From the NCBI RefSeq assembly GCF_000152905.1, contig NZ_CH672420.1, forward strand, positions 198,740 to 235,022: a stretch of 36,283 nucleotides of DNA, written 5' to 3'. Under the pieces are notes generated by a model. The model had not been told where the DNA came from. It was given only the letters and a program-made list of their open reading frames with translations, and did no database searches. Position numbers and translations under genes: made by a program. Shown one piece after another: positions 19,924-28,450 of the stretch. The stretch comes from Nitrobacter sp. Nb-311A (GTDB lineage: Bacteria > Pseudomonadota > Alphaproteobacteria > Rhizobiales > Xanthobacteraceae). The first letter of the stretch is position 1; every line of letters starts with the position of its first letter.

Positions 19924-20678
19924 CAGGTTTTGCCCTTCTTGGTCGCGTCGTCGGCGGGCGGCTTCGGCACGGGACTTTCCCGCCGGCTTGCGGAGTCGGT
20001 CGGCTTCTTGGCGTCCGCATCCGTCAACGCCGGCTGCGCGCTTGCACGACGTCCGCCCTCGCCTTTCGCGGCCGCCGTATTCAACGTGGTCGGACCGCCG
20101 ACCGGCGCGGAAAACTGGCGGTCGATCTGGGGACCGGGCTTCGGCGGATTGCCGGAAGCGAACCCGTCCAGCACCTTGCCGAAGCTCTCCTTCGTCAGAT
20201 CCTCATAGGTATCCTTCCAGATCAGCACCATCGGCGCGTTGACGCAGGAACCGAGGCACTCGACCTCTTCCCATGAGAAATCGCCGTCCTTCGAAAGATG
20301 AAACGGCTCGTGGTGGATACGGCTTTTGCAGACCGCGAGGATGTCCTCAGCGCCCCGCAGCCGGCAAGGCGTGGTGCCGCAGACCTGGATGTGAGCCTTC
20401 TTGCCGACCGGCTGAAGCTGGAACATCGTATAAAACGTCGCGATCTCCAGCATCCGGATGTAGGGCATATCGAGCATGTCGGCCACGGCGCGGATCGCCG
20501 CCTCGGAGATCCAGCCGCCATGCTGCTCCTGCGCGCGCCACAAGATAGCGATGGCCGCGGACGCCTGGCGACCTTCCGGATATTGCGCGATCTGCTTTTT
20601 AGCCCATGCGAGGTTCTCCTCGCTGAAGGCGAAACTCTCGGGCTGCTGTTCTTTCGGTGCCAGGCGGCGAACGGACAT
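19923..20678 (-). CDS. nuoE: NADH-quinone oxidoreductase subunit E, long C-terminus
   Basis: A thioredoxin-fold subunit with the 2Fe-2S cluster N1a, 251 residues. The cluster cysteines lie in [15 protein letters not shown] and [12 protein letters not shown]. Beyond about residue 180 the protein continues for roughly 70 residues rich in Pro, Ala, Lys and Ser (for example SVP-type runs such as [20 protein letters not shown]). This tail is longer than in E. coli NuoE and looks disordered. The start ATG is 14 bp after the FkbM gene stop, the only interruption in an otherwise standard nuoD-E order. Confidence 0.97.
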   Translation of the reverse strand: MSVRRLAPKEQQPESFAFSEENLAWAKKQIAQYPEGRQASAAIAILWRAQEQHGGWISEAAIRAVADMLDMPYIRMLEIATFYTMFQLQPVGKKAHIQVCGTTPCRLRGAEDILAVCKSRIHHEPFHLSKDGDFSWEEVECLGSCVNAPMVLIWKDTYEDLTKESFGKVLDGFASGNPPKPGPQIDRQFSAPVGGPTTLNTAAAKGEGGRRASAQPALTDADAKKPTDSASRRESPVPKPPADDATKKGKT

Positions 20679-20692
20679 CGTATTTTAGTCTC

Positions 20693-21658
20693 TCAATGAA
20701 CACGTTGCGACGCGGTCGCGTTCAGACGACGAAAACGATCTTGCCAGAATGCGCTCGAGGTTCCGAATACGTTGTATCCAACGTGGGAAGCGACCTTGAT
20801 GCGGTCCAGAATGGAGAGCTCGGTCAACGTCTCGAAACGGCCACTGGCCGGATCATGCACGATCAGATCTAGCGGCGTCTGCTCAAGAATATAGCGCGAT
20901 ACGGTGTGATTTCGGTCGTTGCCGTGCTCCTCGCAGAGGATGACGGCGTCGCCCTGCAGCACGCGGTCGCCGCCCTTGATGGCTTCAATCTCGACGCCTT
21001 CGACGTCAAGCTTGATGAGGTACTTGCCATCGGGGGAAATTCTGCCGTCGTCGAGCAGGTTGTCGAGCGAGAGCACCGGTACGCTCTCACCACCGGCATC
21101 GGCGCCGCCAGCGATGCTGAAAGCCTCATGCTTGGTGCCGGACAAACGCGCGATGCCGCGCGTCGCGCCGATCGCGCTCTGCACCGTCTCGAAGCGGTCG
21201 CCGTTGATCTTCGCGTTGTTTGAAAGCCTGGCGAAATTCTTCGATGACGGTTCGATCGCGATCGCTTTGCGCGACCCGAACGGCGCGCTGGTGACAAGCA
21301 CCGACCAGTAGCCGTAATTGGCGCCGCAATCGAGCAGCGTGTAGTCGACGTCGGCTGAGTTGCGAAACAGCAGCTCAAGCTCGTCCTCATACTTGAAAGA
21401 GCGATTAAGCAGCTTGCTCCAATAGCCGTCGCCATAGGGAAACGCGAACGTCGCGTCGGGATTGAGTTTGACGGCGATATCGCGCTCCGGCAACGTCTTG
21501 CGCAGCAGGTTGGCGCAACTGTTATAGCCGCGATGCGAAAATAGCGAGGACACTTTGGAGCCCGCCACCAGCGCCAGCGCAGCCGCGCGCTCCCAGGCAT
21601 TCGCGCCCTGAAGCACGCCGGAAGTTCGGTCAAACTGAATCGGCGGCTGCGCGATCAC
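20693..21658 (-). CDS. FkbM-family SAM-dependent methyltransferase within nuo operon
   Basis: A 321-residue protein recognised as an FkbM-type methyltransferase. SAM motif I is [13 protein letters not shown] (about residues 106-118), an acidic motif II-like [12 protein letters not shown] follows, and the family-typical [19 protein letters not shown] is near 207-225. FkbM enzymes usually methylate hydroxyl groups of sugars or polyketides. The substrate here is unknown. It starts with GTG at 21658, overlapping the nuoD stop in a GTGA arrangement, and ends 14 bp before nuoE. It is therefore embedded in, and probably co-translated with, the complex I operon. Its GC content looks like its neighbours, so it is not an obvious recent arrival. 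A role in complex I or quinone biology is inference only. Confidence 0.88.
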   Translation of the reverse strand: MIAQPPIQFDRTSGVLQGANAWERAAALALVAGSKVSSLFSHRGYNSCANLLRKTLPERDIAVKLNPDATFAFPYGDGYWSKLLNRSFKYEDELELLFRNSADVDYTLLDCGANYGYWSVLVTSAPFGSRKAIAIEPSSKNFARLSNNAKINGDRFETVQSAIGATRGIARLSGTKHEAFSIAGGADAGGESVPVLSLDNLLDDGRISPDGKYLIKLDVEGVEIEAIKGGDRVLQGDAVILCEEHGNDRNHTVSRYILEQTPLDLIVHDPASGRFETLTELSILDRIKVASHVGYNVFGTSSAFWQDRFRRLNATASQRVH

Positions 21659-22863
21659 CGGTCAACCTCTCCGAACACGATATCGAGCGAGCCGAGAATG
21701 GCGGACACATCCGCCAGCAGGTGCCCCCTGCAGAGGAAATCCATCGCCTGCAGATGCGCAAAACCCGGCGCGCGGATCTTGCACTTGTAGGGCTTGTTGC
21801 TCCCGTCGGAGACGAGATAGACGCCGAACTCTCCCTTGGGCGCTTCCACGGCCGCATAGATCTCACCCGCCGGAACGTGGAAACCTTCGGTGTAGAGCTT
21901 GAAGTGGTGGATCAACGCTTCCATCGAGCGCTTCATCTCGCTGCGGCGGGGGGGAAAAATCTTGTTGTCCTCGACCGCCACCGGCCCCTGCCCGTCGGGA
22001 GCGCGCAGCTTGGCGATGCACTGCTTCATGATGCGAACCGACTGCCGCATCTCTTCCATGCGAATGAGATAGCGATCGTAGCAGTCGCCGTTCTTGCCGA
22101 TCGGAATGTCGAAATCCATTTCGGCGTAGCACTCGTAGGGCTGCGCCTTGCGCAAATCCCAGGCCGCTCCGGAGCCGCGAACCATGACTCCGGAGAAGCC
22201 CCATTCCCAGGCCTGTTTCAAAGTAACCACGCCGATATCGACGTTGCGCTGCTTGAAGATGCGGTTGGCGGTCAATAGCCTGTCGAGATCGGCGACAACC
22301 TGAAGGAACGGATCGCACCAGGCCTCGATATCATTGATCAGCTTTGGCGGCAGGTCCTGATGCACGCCGCCGATGCGGAAATACGCGGCATGCATCCGAG
22401 AGCCGGACGCGCGTTCGTAGAACATCATCAACTTCTCGCGCTCCTCGAAACCCCACAGCGGCGGGGTGAGCGCGCCGACGTCCATTGCCTGCGTTGTGAC
22501 ATTGAGAAGGTGAGAAAGTATGCGTCCGATCTCGCAATAGAGCACCCGGATCAGCTGGCCGCGCCGCGGCACCGCGATCCCCAGCAGTCTTTCGGCGGCG
22601 AGACAGAAGGCGTGCTCCTGATTCATCGGCGCGACATAATCGAGCCGATCGAAATACGGAATCGCCTGAAGATAGGTCTTTTGCTCGATCAGCTTTTCAG
22701 TGCCGCGATGAAGCAGGCCGATGTGCGGATCGACGCGCTCCACCACTTCGCCGTCCAACTCCAGCACCAGGCGCAATACGCCGTGCGCGGCCGGATGCTG
22801 CGGGCCGAAATTGATCGTGAAGTTACGCATACCGGGAGTTACGGCGCCAAGTGCTTCGTTCAT
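21655..22863 (-). CDS. nuoD: NADH-quinone oxidoreductase subunit D
   Basis: The 49-kDa type subunit of complex I forming the quinone site with NuoB, 402 residues. Typical features are [22 protein letters not shown] (about residues 18-39), [14 protein letters not shown], the [17 protein letters not shown] helix and the C-terminal DIVFGEVDR. The ATG overlaps the nuoC stop (ATGA). NuoC and NuoD are separate genes here, not fused as in E. coli. Confidence 0.98.
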   Translation of the reverse strand: MNEALGAVTPGMRNFTINFGPQHPAAHGVLRLVLELDGEVVERVDPHIGLLHRGTEKLIEQKTYLQAIPYFDRLDYVAPMNQEHAFCLAAERLLGIAVPRRGQLIRVLYCEIGRILSHLLNVTTQAMDVGALTPPLWGFEEREKLMMFYERASGSRMHAAYFRIGGVHQDLPPKLINDIEAWCDPFLQVVADLDRLLTANRIFKQRNVDIGVVTLKQAWEWGFSGVMVRGSGAAWDLRKAQPYECYAEMDFDIPIGKNGDCYDRYLIRMEEMRQSVRIMKQCIAKLRAPDGQGPVAVEDNKIFPPRRSEMKRSMEALIHHFKLYTEGFHVPAGEIYAAVEAPKGEFGVYLVSDGSNKPYKCKIRAPGFAHLQAMDFLCRGHLLADVSAILGSLDIVFGEVDR

Positions 22864-23483
22864 CAGCTACCCGCCTTGCCGTCCATCGCCTTCTCATCAC
22901 CAGGCAGCGGATAGTCAGCGCCCTCCCAAGGTGACATGAAATCGAACTTGCGAAATTCCTGATTGAGACGCACCGGTTCGTACACGACCCGCTTCTCGGC
23001 ATCGTCGTAACGTACCTCCACGAAGCCCGTTAGCGGAAAATCCTTTCGCAGCGGATGTCCGTCGAAACCATAGTCAGTCAACAAACGCCGCATGTCGGGA
23101 TGACCGGTGAAGATCACGCCATAGAGGTCGTAAGCCTCCCGTTCAAACCAGTCCGCGCCAGGAAACACGTCGATCAACGAGGGCACCTGCGTGGTCTCGG
23201 AGGCGTACGCACGCAGGCGAATACGCGCGTTCAGCGCCGGGGACAGGAAATGATAGATCACATCAAAGCGCTTCTCGCGGCCGGGATAGTCGACCGCGGT
23301 CACGTCGATGATGTTGATGAAGCGACAGCGCTGGTCGTCGCGGATGAAGCGGGCGACCTCGACAATCTTCGCAGCCTCGACCGTCACGGTGAGTTGACCG
23401 AACGACATGGAATGTCCGGTGGCCGCGCCCGGAAGCGTGGCAACAATCATCTGGCCCAAGGCATCGAGCCTGCTCTCGTCCAT
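22863..23483 (-). CDS. nuoC: NADH-quinone oxidoreductase subunit C
   Basis: The 30-kDa type peripheral subunit of complex I, 206 residues, no cofactor. The family signature is in the C-terminal half: [44 protein letters not shown] (about residues 110-153). It starts 10 bp after nuoB ends and overlaps nuoD. Confidence 0.97.
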   Translation of the reverse strand: MDESRLDALGQMIVATLPGAATGHSMSFGQLTVTVEAAKIVEVARFIRDDQRCRFINIIDVTAVDYPGREKRFDVIYHFLSPALNARIRLRAYASETTQVPSLIDVFPGADWFEREAYDLYGVIFTGHPDMRRLLTDYGFDGHPLRKDFPLTGFVEVRYDDAEKRVVYEPVRLNQEFRKFDFMSPWEGADYPLPGDEKAMDGKAGS

Positions 23484-23493
23484 CCCTTAACCC

Positions 23494-24096
23494 TCAGCGT
23501 TCGATGGTTCCAACTCGCCGGATCTTCTTTTGCAGAAGCAGGATTCCGTAGAGAAGCGCCTCGGCCGTCGGCGGGCAGCCCGGCACGTAGACATCGACCG
23601 GCACGATGCGATCGCAACCCCGCACCACCGAATAGGAATAATGATAGTAGCCGCCGCCGTTGGCGCACGATCCCATCGAGATCACGTAACGCGGTTCCGG
23701 CATCTGGTCGTAAACCTTGCGCAGCGCGGGCGCCATCTTGTTGGTCAGCGTGCCGGCGACGATCATCACGTCCGACTGGCGCGGCGATGCGCGCGGCGCA
23801 AAACCAAAACGCTCGACGTCATAACGCGGCATCGACACCTGCATCATCTCGACCGCGCAGCAGGCCAGGCCGAAGGTCATCCACATCAGCGAACCGGTGC
23901 GCGCCCAGGTGATCAAGTCGTCGGCCGCGGCGACGAAGAATCCCTTGTCGGACAATTCGTGGTTGACCTCGAGAAAGTACGGATCGCCGGCGCCGACAGA
24001 CCGGCCTGTGCCGGGGTCCAGAATCGAGGTTCCCGCCGGACCCGAGACAGGGCTGCCGGTGTAAGCGGCCTTTGCCGTGGGAGAGTTCAATCCCAT
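23494..24096 (-). CDS. nuoB: NADH-quinone oxidoreductase subunit B
   Basis: Carries the terminal cluster N2 that passes electrons to quinone, 200 residues from the ATG at 24096 ([14 protein letters not shown]). Cluster cysteines are in [32 protein letters not shown] and [16 protein letters not shown]. The chosen ATG overlaps nuoA by 10 bases and has an AAGG-type ribosome site inside nuoA. An in-frame ATG at 24117 would add seven residues. The N-terminal 45 residues before [16 protein letters not shown] are variable and probably flexible. Confidence 0.96.
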   Translation of the reverse strand: MGLNSPTAKAAYTGSPVSGPAGTSILDPGTGRSVGAGDPYFLEVNHELSDKGFFVAAADDLITWARTGSLMWMTFGLACCAVEMMQVSMPRYDVERFGFAPRASPRQSDVMIVAGTLTNKMAPALRKVYDQMPEPRYVISMGSCANGGGYYHYSYSVVRGCDRIVPVDVYVPGCPPTAEALLYGILLLQKKIRRVGTIER

Positions 24097-24452
24097 TCGA
24101 GAGCGCCTTTCTTCCATTCATAGGCAAAACCGACCGTCAGCACTCCTAGAAACACGATCATCGACCAGAAGCCTGTCACGCCGAGCTTGCCGAACGTGAC
24201 CGCCCAGGGGAAGAGGAACGCCACTTCAAGGTCAAAAATGATGAAAAGAATAGCGACTAAATAAAACCGAACGTCAAACTTCATCCGGGCATCGTCGAAT
24301 GCGTTAAATCCGCACTCATAAGCGGAAAGCTTTTCAGGATCCGGCTGCTTGTATGCCACGACGAACGGAGCGATCAGGAGCACAGCGCCGATCACGGCCG
24401 CTATGCCGATAAACACCACAAGCGGAAGATAGTTCTGCAAAATGCCGCTCAT
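24087..24452 (-). CDS. nuoA: NADH-quinone oxidoreductase subunit A
   Basis: A three-helix membrane subunit of complex I (ND3 homologue), 121 residues and the first gene of the operon. The conserved loop [44 protein letters not shown] is present, with the Cys of the ND3-type loop. A purine-rich GAGGGGAA ribosome site precedes the ATG at 24452. Confidence 0.97.
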   Translation of the reverse strand: MSGILQNYLPLVVFIGIAAVIGAVLLIAPFVVAYKQPDPEKLSAYECGFNAFDDARMKFDVRFYLVAILFIIFDLEVAFLFPWAVTFGKLGVTGFWSMIVFLGVLTVGFAYEWKKGALEWD

Positions 24453-24759
24453 AGGCGCTTCCCCTCGCTGCGATGCTTACCTCGCAGATTTGTTGGAACT
24501 TTTGAGAGGCTTTAGCCTAGCAAAACAGGGGTGGCAAGATAGCCTATTTTGACGCACCCGGAACGGAGATTTTGCGGCTTGACATCATAGCATTAGACCG
24601 CAGCCGGGCCGCCCCCCTGCTGCCCGCAACCCAGGATCACGGCTCAAAATTAGACCCGATGAAACCATTTCGGGGATCCCGCGACGCCGAGCTGAAACAA
24701 ACCGGTTTTATTGCTCTTGCCCACGGACCACGAAGTGGCCGGGAGACGGGAGGCGAACC
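24453..24759. other. Intergenic region with probable nuo promoter
   Basis: No gene is apparent. The nuo operon must start here on the minus strand. One weak candidate promoter is TTGCCA at 24537-24532 with a 17-base spacer to TAAAGC at 24514-24509, about 57 bases before nuoA. The -10 match is poor, so this is tentative. On the plus strand a GGAGACGGGAGG stretch just before 24760 supplies the ribosome site of the next gene. Confidence 0.35.
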
Positions 24760-24954
24760 ATGAACCATTCGATCCAGAGCGCAGACCGCGCCACCCACCT
24801 GAAGATCGTGATTATCGCCCTGGTCGCAGGCGCCGTACTGACAACTTTCGGAACCTCCCTTCGCCCGAGCTCTAATTTCATCCAGACTGTTCACGTGACC
24901 AAGGCCGGACAACCGACGATGGTATCCAGTTCGCAAGCGTCACTCGTGAGATGA
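24760..24954 (+). CDS. Small conserved membrane-anchored protein
   Basis: A 64-residue protein with one hydrophobic helix (about residues 15-32, LKIVIIALVAGAVLTTFG) after the motif SADRATHLK and a short polar tail. I recognise this SADRxTHLKIV pattern as a small protein found repeatedly in Bradyrhizobiaceae genomes, of unknown function. A strong ribosome site (GGGAGGCG) ends five bases before the ATG. It is divergent from nuoA across a 307-bp gap. Confidence 0.8.
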   Translation: MNHSIQSADRATHLKIVIIALVAGAVLTTFGTSLRPSSNFIQTVHVTKAGQPTMVSSSQASLVR

Positions 24955-24964
24955 GCGGCCAAGG

Positions 24965-25276
24965 TCAGGCCGCGGAAAGCGTGGGAATGGCATCCAGTTC
25001 GGCGCCGATCTGTTTTTCGGCCTGCTCAAGATCATAAACGCGCTGCATGGCGAGCCAGATGCCAGGGCCGTTGCCGCACAGCTTGCCGATGCGAAGCGCC
25101 ATGGCGGCCGTAACAGGCTGCTTCTCGTCAAGAATGTCATAAAGCGTCTGCCGCGAGATGCCCAACAGCTTCGCGATTTCAGTCTTGGACCTTCCGAGTG
25201 CAGGAAGAACGTCCTCACGGAGAAGCTCCCCCGGGTGAGTAGCGGGGATGCCGCGCTTGATCGATCGCTTGGTCAT
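24965..25276 (-). CDS. higA: HigA-type antitoxin (XRE family), toxin partner decayed
   Basis: A 103-residue helix-turn-helix protein from the ATG at 25276 (MTKRSIKRGIPATHPGELL). The HigA signature HPGELLREDVLPAL (about residues 14-27) leads into the HTH KTEIAKLLGISRQTLYDILDEKQPVTA (about 32-58) and the NGPGIWLAMQRVYDLEQAE tail. HigA binds its own promoter and neutralises the HigB mRNA interferase. Upstream only a stub of the HigB reading frame remains, joined by the overlapping TGATG expected in a higBA operon. This copy is therefore an orphan antitoxin or a HigA-like regulator. Confidence 0.9.
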   Translation of the reverse strand: MTKRSIKRGIPATHPGELLREDVLPALGRSKTEIAKLLGISRQTLYDILDEKQPVTAAMALRIGKLCGNGPGIWLAMQRVYDLEQAEKQIGAELDAIPTLSAA

Positions 25277-25350
25277 CAGGGGTAATCCTCCAGGTCGATA
25301 TCGATGGACGTGGCGACGACGCCGGATGACATATCCCCGGTCACCGATTC
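25276..25350 (-). pseudogene. HigB toxin C-terminal remnant
   Basis: In the frame directly upstream of higA the minus strand reads ...VVATSIDIDLEDYP then TGA overlapping the higA ATG (TGATG). HigB toxins typically end in a (G)DAYxVDxEDYx-like tail. An in-frame stop at 25353-25351 closes the frame, so at most 24 codons survive. The rest of the toxin has been replaced by unrelated sequence holding a plus-strand reading frame. Only the short tail supports the call. Confidence 0.5.
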
Positions 25351-25858
25351 TCATAAGAAGGCCGCCAGACGACCTCCAATACCTGAGTCTTGGAAGACGG
25401 AGTTACCTCCTGTTCCGGATTATGTATCTCTGCCAGACGACGCGATCGGTACACCGATGGTAGAACTTTCAAATGGCGAGGTGGCGGTTGGGGGATGCGA
25501 TCGAGTGGACCCTGCAAAGCCCAGTCCCGGACGATGGCAAGATTTCCACAAGAGGGCCTGCGAGGGCACATTCGTTGAAATCAAGGATAAGCCAGGCCGG
25601 CTGTTGATGGTGCTACGGGCTCCAACGAGGGCACTTCGCGACCGCGGACGATTAGCTCCGTTAAGTGGGTCAGCAAATCTATTGATTATGGAAGATCGTG
25701 GAGCAAACCCTACGCACTTTGCGACGTTCTTGGCGATTGTTTATACAGCCCATCATCAATTTCCAACCTTATCTACGTCCCTAACTGCCGATTATACTGG
25801 ATTGGAAATATCATTTGATCTCGTCCTATCGGAAATCTACCACGTTACCCGCTCATGA
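25304..25858 (+). CDS. Hypothetical protein, unrecognised
   Basis: A 184-residue reading frame with protein-like composition but no family I recognise. It has proline-rich stretches near residues 24-50 (RRPPIPESWKTELPPVPDYV), a GRWQDFHKRACEGTFVEIKDKPGRLLMV region and no clear signal or membrane helix. The start is uncertain. The ATG at 25304 overlaps the HigB remnant on the other strand, and an ATG at 25456 is possible. It lies just upstream of the membrane protein at 26081 in a stretch less GC-rich than the nuo block, suggesting common acquisition. Confidence 0.45.
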   Translation: MDVATTPDDISPVTDSHKKAARRPPIPESWKTELPPVPDYVSLPDDAIGTPMVELSNGEVAVGGCDRVDPAKPSPGRWQDFHKRACEGTFVEIKDKPGRLLMVLRAPTRALRDRGRLAPLSGSANLLIMEDRGANPTHFATFLAIVYTAHHQFPTLSTSLTADYTGLEISFDLVLSEIYHVTRS

Positions 25859-26080
25859 TCGGCGAGATAGACCCTGAACAAGGGGCCTTTAAAAACCTCC
25901 CAACGCCCATCGACACATTGGGGGCTTCACTTTTTGACAGTCCAAACTTACAGCTTTCGAATTTCTCAACCTTCCCCGACGCGGACTCTTTGATTGTACT
26001 CCATCGGTTTGATCACTATGAGAAGTTTCTCCCCTTACATCATAGGGCTATCCTATCAATTGGTACAGGATCGAATTCAA

Positions 26081-27604
26081 ATGAAGTGGTCCAGATTGGC
26101 CGCAGTTTGCGCATCTGCCAGTCTAGTCGCTTTCGTTCTCTGGCTTTGCGGGCGCGGCTTTGAGTTTACGGACGAAGGATTTTATCTTAATTCCATAGCG
26201 TATCCTTGGGCTCAAGAGCGTGCCCACCTACTCTTTGGATTCGCATTTCATCCGGTATACCTTTTGGCGGCAGGCGACGTGGCGACTCTTCGTTACGTGA
26301 ATGTTGCAATGCTTTGGCTATGTGCCTCTGTAGCATTCTTCGCTGTCTTGAATGAATTGCCACCCAAGACTCATTTGCTCCACAGGTTGGCGCTTTCTGC
26401 TGCCTTAGGCGTGACGTCCTTCAACCTTTTTCTTCTTTGGCTTCCGACGCCATCCTACAATGCTCTTGCTTTGAGCGGCCTGCTACTGGCGACGGCGGGA
26501 GCTGTGATCTGTCGCGGAAGTCACAGCTTCTCTGCAGGACCAGTCATGCTAGGAATAGGCGGATATATAACATTCCTAGGAAAGATTTCATCAGCAGCTC
26601 TTCTGGCGCTAGTCGTGCTGGTCTACCTTTATCGACGTAAAGCGCCATGGCCGGCAGTGGCAATCGCAATAGGTGTTTCGACGCTACTATTGCTTGCAAC
26701 GGCAATGATGATCGACGGCTCCCTTCTCGCTTTTGTTGATCGGCTCCGCGGAGGGCTGACGCTGCTTCACGCGTTGTCCGACGACCATAACTTGTTGCGT
26801 TTGCTAAGACTTCAATTTCCCCAAATGGATATACTATCCGGTGGACTATTGGTTGGAATGACCGCTCTAGTGCTTGGAGCGGCTCTTAATTCGCGCAGGA
26901 CCTTCTCCTCGACCACAGCGTTACTGTTATCGATGCCGGCAGTTTACGCCTTCGGCACCGCCAATAATCCGTGGTACGCTGTTTCGATGGCAGCAGTATT
27001 TTTTGTCGCTGCTGCTGTTAGTATATCAGACTCCTTTGAGCGCATTCCTGCAATTGCTATATCATCAACCCTCATCACTGCAGTCTTGATCGGCGCCGTG
27101 GCTAGCAATCCATATCGCCAAGAGTCGTCGCTATTTTCGCAAGCATCGCCGACCAATCTTGGCGTTTTAACGTCACCCGAAGTTGCCGGTTATTTGAACA
27201 CTCTTGAGCAGGGTGCGACGAATGCAGGATTTACTAAAGGTACGCCTACCCTTGATCTCACCGGCGAGTTTCCGGGCACTGTCTACGCAATCGGAGGATC
27301 TTCTCCCGGCTCGGGTTGGCTGGTCTACGGATACCCAAATTCAGAGAGCTACATCGACGCTGCCCTGATGACTGCGAAATGCAGTGAAATTGGACAAGCG
27401 TGGATACTCGTCAAATCCAGCGCGCCTGACGGCGTCTACCCCTCGGTCCTCAATAAGCGCGGTCTCTCCGTCGCGGATTATGATGCAGTTGCGTCAGCTG
27501 AAACTAAAAACCTTCGTTGGGGAGATGAAGGCTTCGTGGTTCACACTCTTATGCGACCAAAGCCGCGACCAGACGAGAAACTGACGGATTGTGAGCGGGG
27601 ATAA
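26081..27604 (+). CDS. Multi-pass membrane protein, GT-C glycosyltransferase-like
   Basis: A 507-residue protein with about ten hydrophobic helices and a soluble C-terminal region of about 140 residues. After helix 1 (about residues 5-21) comes GRGFEFTDEGFYLNSIAYP, an acidic first loop (DEG) that resembles the D/E-containing first loop of GT-C transferases of the PMT/ArnT kind. This suggests, but does not prove, a lipid-linked sugar transferase. I chose the ATG at 26081 (MKWSRLAAVC). An upstream in-frame ATG at 25994 adds 29 residues that look less natural. Codons are markedly more A/T-ending than in the nuo genes, indicating horizontal origin. The neighbouring glycosyltransferase pseudogene at 33339-33980 may come from a similar surface-polysaccharide region. 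Confidence 0.7.
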   Translation: MKWSRLAAVCASASLVAFVLWLCGRGFEFTDEGFYLNSIAYPWAQERAHLLFGFAFHPVYLLAAGDVATLRYVNVAMLWLCASVAFFAVLNELPPKTHLLHRLALSAALGVTSFNLFLLWLPTPSYNALALSGLLLATAGAVICRGSHSFSAGPVMLGIGGYITFLGKISSAALLALVVLVYLYRRKAPWPAVAIAIGVSTLLLLATAMMIDGSLLAFVDRLRGGLTLLHALSDDHNLLRLLRLQFPQMDILSGGLLVGMTALVLGAALNSRRTFSSTTALLLSMPAVYAFGTANNPWYAVSMAAVFFVAAAVSISDSFERIPAIAISSTLITAVLIGAVASNPYRQESSLFSQASPTNLGVLTSPEVAGYLNTLEQGATNAGFTKGTPTLDLTGEFPGTVYAIGGSSPGSGWLVYGYPNSESYIDAALMTAKCSEIGQAWILVKSSAPDGVYPSVLNKRGLSVADYDAVASAETKNLRWGDEGFVVHTLMRPKPRPDEKLTDCERG

Positions 27605-27627
27605 GAAGGCAAAGATTGCGGGAAGAT

Positions 27628-27819
27628 TCACGGCGGCGTCAGAGACTCTGACACCATAACGACGCGCAGGTTTCCTGCGTCGCGCTCCGCCGCGACGTGG
27701 TCGAGAAATCCCGAGAAGACATCGGGCGAGATCGAGTAAAGGTCGTTCGGATCGTTAGTCGCTTTGTGAGCGACAACGTACCAGATCGACGGCGTCGGCG
27801 CGCTTATCAGGGAATCGAG
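27628..27819 (-). pseudogene. C-terminal remnant, polysaccharide deacetylase-like
   Basis: A 64-codon minus-strand stretch ending in TGA at 27630-27628 reads like the end of a real protein: SIWYVVAHKATNDPNDLYSI, SPDVFSGFLDHVAAERDAG and NLRVVMVSESLTPP. It is closed upstream by TAG at 27822-27820 with no start codon. The pattern of a helix (FxxFLDxV...) followed by a xLRVVxVxExL strand is typical of the C-terminus of polysaccharide deacetylase-fold proteins. The family call is tentative; that this is decayed coding DNA is more secure. Confidence 0.45.
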
Positions 27820-28063
27820 CTAATCGCATAGGTTCTGCATTGCACCGAGTCGGCACCGCTGGCAGACATCGCGCTCTTTCAACTCACGCAATATACGCAA
27901 GAACATCAAGTTTAACAGGCTCTTGGACTTTATTCCTCGCACCTCGCCCGAATTATTCTCAAGCTCATGAACCAACGCCACGGGGTGACGTTATCCGCCA
28001 AGCGTCGTCGACCCTGAGGGCCGACAGGACCAGTGGAACTCACGCCTCACAAAGGAGGCCGCG
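27820..28063. other. Intergenic stretch, nothing recognisable
   Basis: No supported gene, RNA or repeat was seen here. It may hold further decayed sequence from the element to its left and the promoter of the 76-residue protein to its right. Confidence 0.4.
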
Positions 28064-28294
28064 ATGGTCGAACGTAAGCGCCTCAGACAATCCAAGCCCT
28101 TAAAACAACGTCTCATGGAATTTGCTGAAGAGGTTCGTAATGAAGCGAATAGTCTGCCTCCCGGTGTCGAACAGAATCAGCTTCAAAAGAAGCTACGGCA
28201 GGCCGACGCCGCAGCCCGGATCGACGAATGGGCCAATTCAGCCGAACTACAGCCGCCCACCGATGATCGTAAGGTTCGAGTGGCCGGTCGGTGA
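28064..28294 (+). CDS. Small conserved hypothetical protein
   Basis: A 76-residue charged, soluble protein, mostly helical, with KPLKQRLMEFAEEVRNEANS followed by LPPGVEQNQLQKKLRQADAA and WANSAELQPP. This layout (LKxRL...LPPG...LLxKxRQAxxAxxxxEWxxSxxLQPP) recurs in small Bradyrhizobiaceae proteins of unknown function. A strong AAAGGAGG ribosome site lies just before the ATG. No operon partner is evident. Confidence 0.75.
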   Translation: MVERKRLRQSKPLKQRLMEFAEEVRNEANSLPPGVEQNQLQKKLRQADAAARIDEWANSAELQPPTDDRKVRVAGR

Positions 28295-28381
28295 GTGACC
28301 TGAGGTGGAAGATCTGCGCAGCTTCCGCTGGAAGGCCGCTCCTGCGGCGCGATTACGCCAGCTTCCTTGGCGAAGCGTGTC

Positions 28382-28416
28382 GAGTCGAATCGCGACGTGC
28401 ATATGAGTCGAATCGC
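28382..28416. repeat. Short direct repeat made of paired GANTC sites
   Basis: GAGTCGAATCGC occurs twice, at 28382-28393 and 28405-28416, with a 23-base period. Each copy holds two adjoining GANTC sites, the target of the CcrM adenine methyltransferase of alphaproteobacteria. Confidence 0.6.
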
Positions 28417-28450
28417 AAGATTGAAAGGGGGTCTAAGTATTTGAAAACAT

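Noticed and set aside
18568-20208. Long plus-strand reading frame (546 codons)
   Set aside because: Antisense to nuoF and nuoE; arises from GC-rich codon use and shows no recognisable motif.
25855-26163. A 102-codon plus-strand frame overlapping the membrane protein
   Set aside because: Its ATGA overlap with the upstream gene is tempting, but it runs 83 bases into the membrane-protein gene, has no recognisable features and its end is clearly out-of-frame coding sequence. It cannot be fully excluded.
27840-28103. An 87-codon plus-strand frame
   Set aside because: No ribosome site, no protein-like pattern, and it overlaps the well-supported gene at 28064.
28382-28416. CRISPR-like direct repeats
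   Set aside because: Only two 12-base copies with an 11-base gap; too short and too few for an array.
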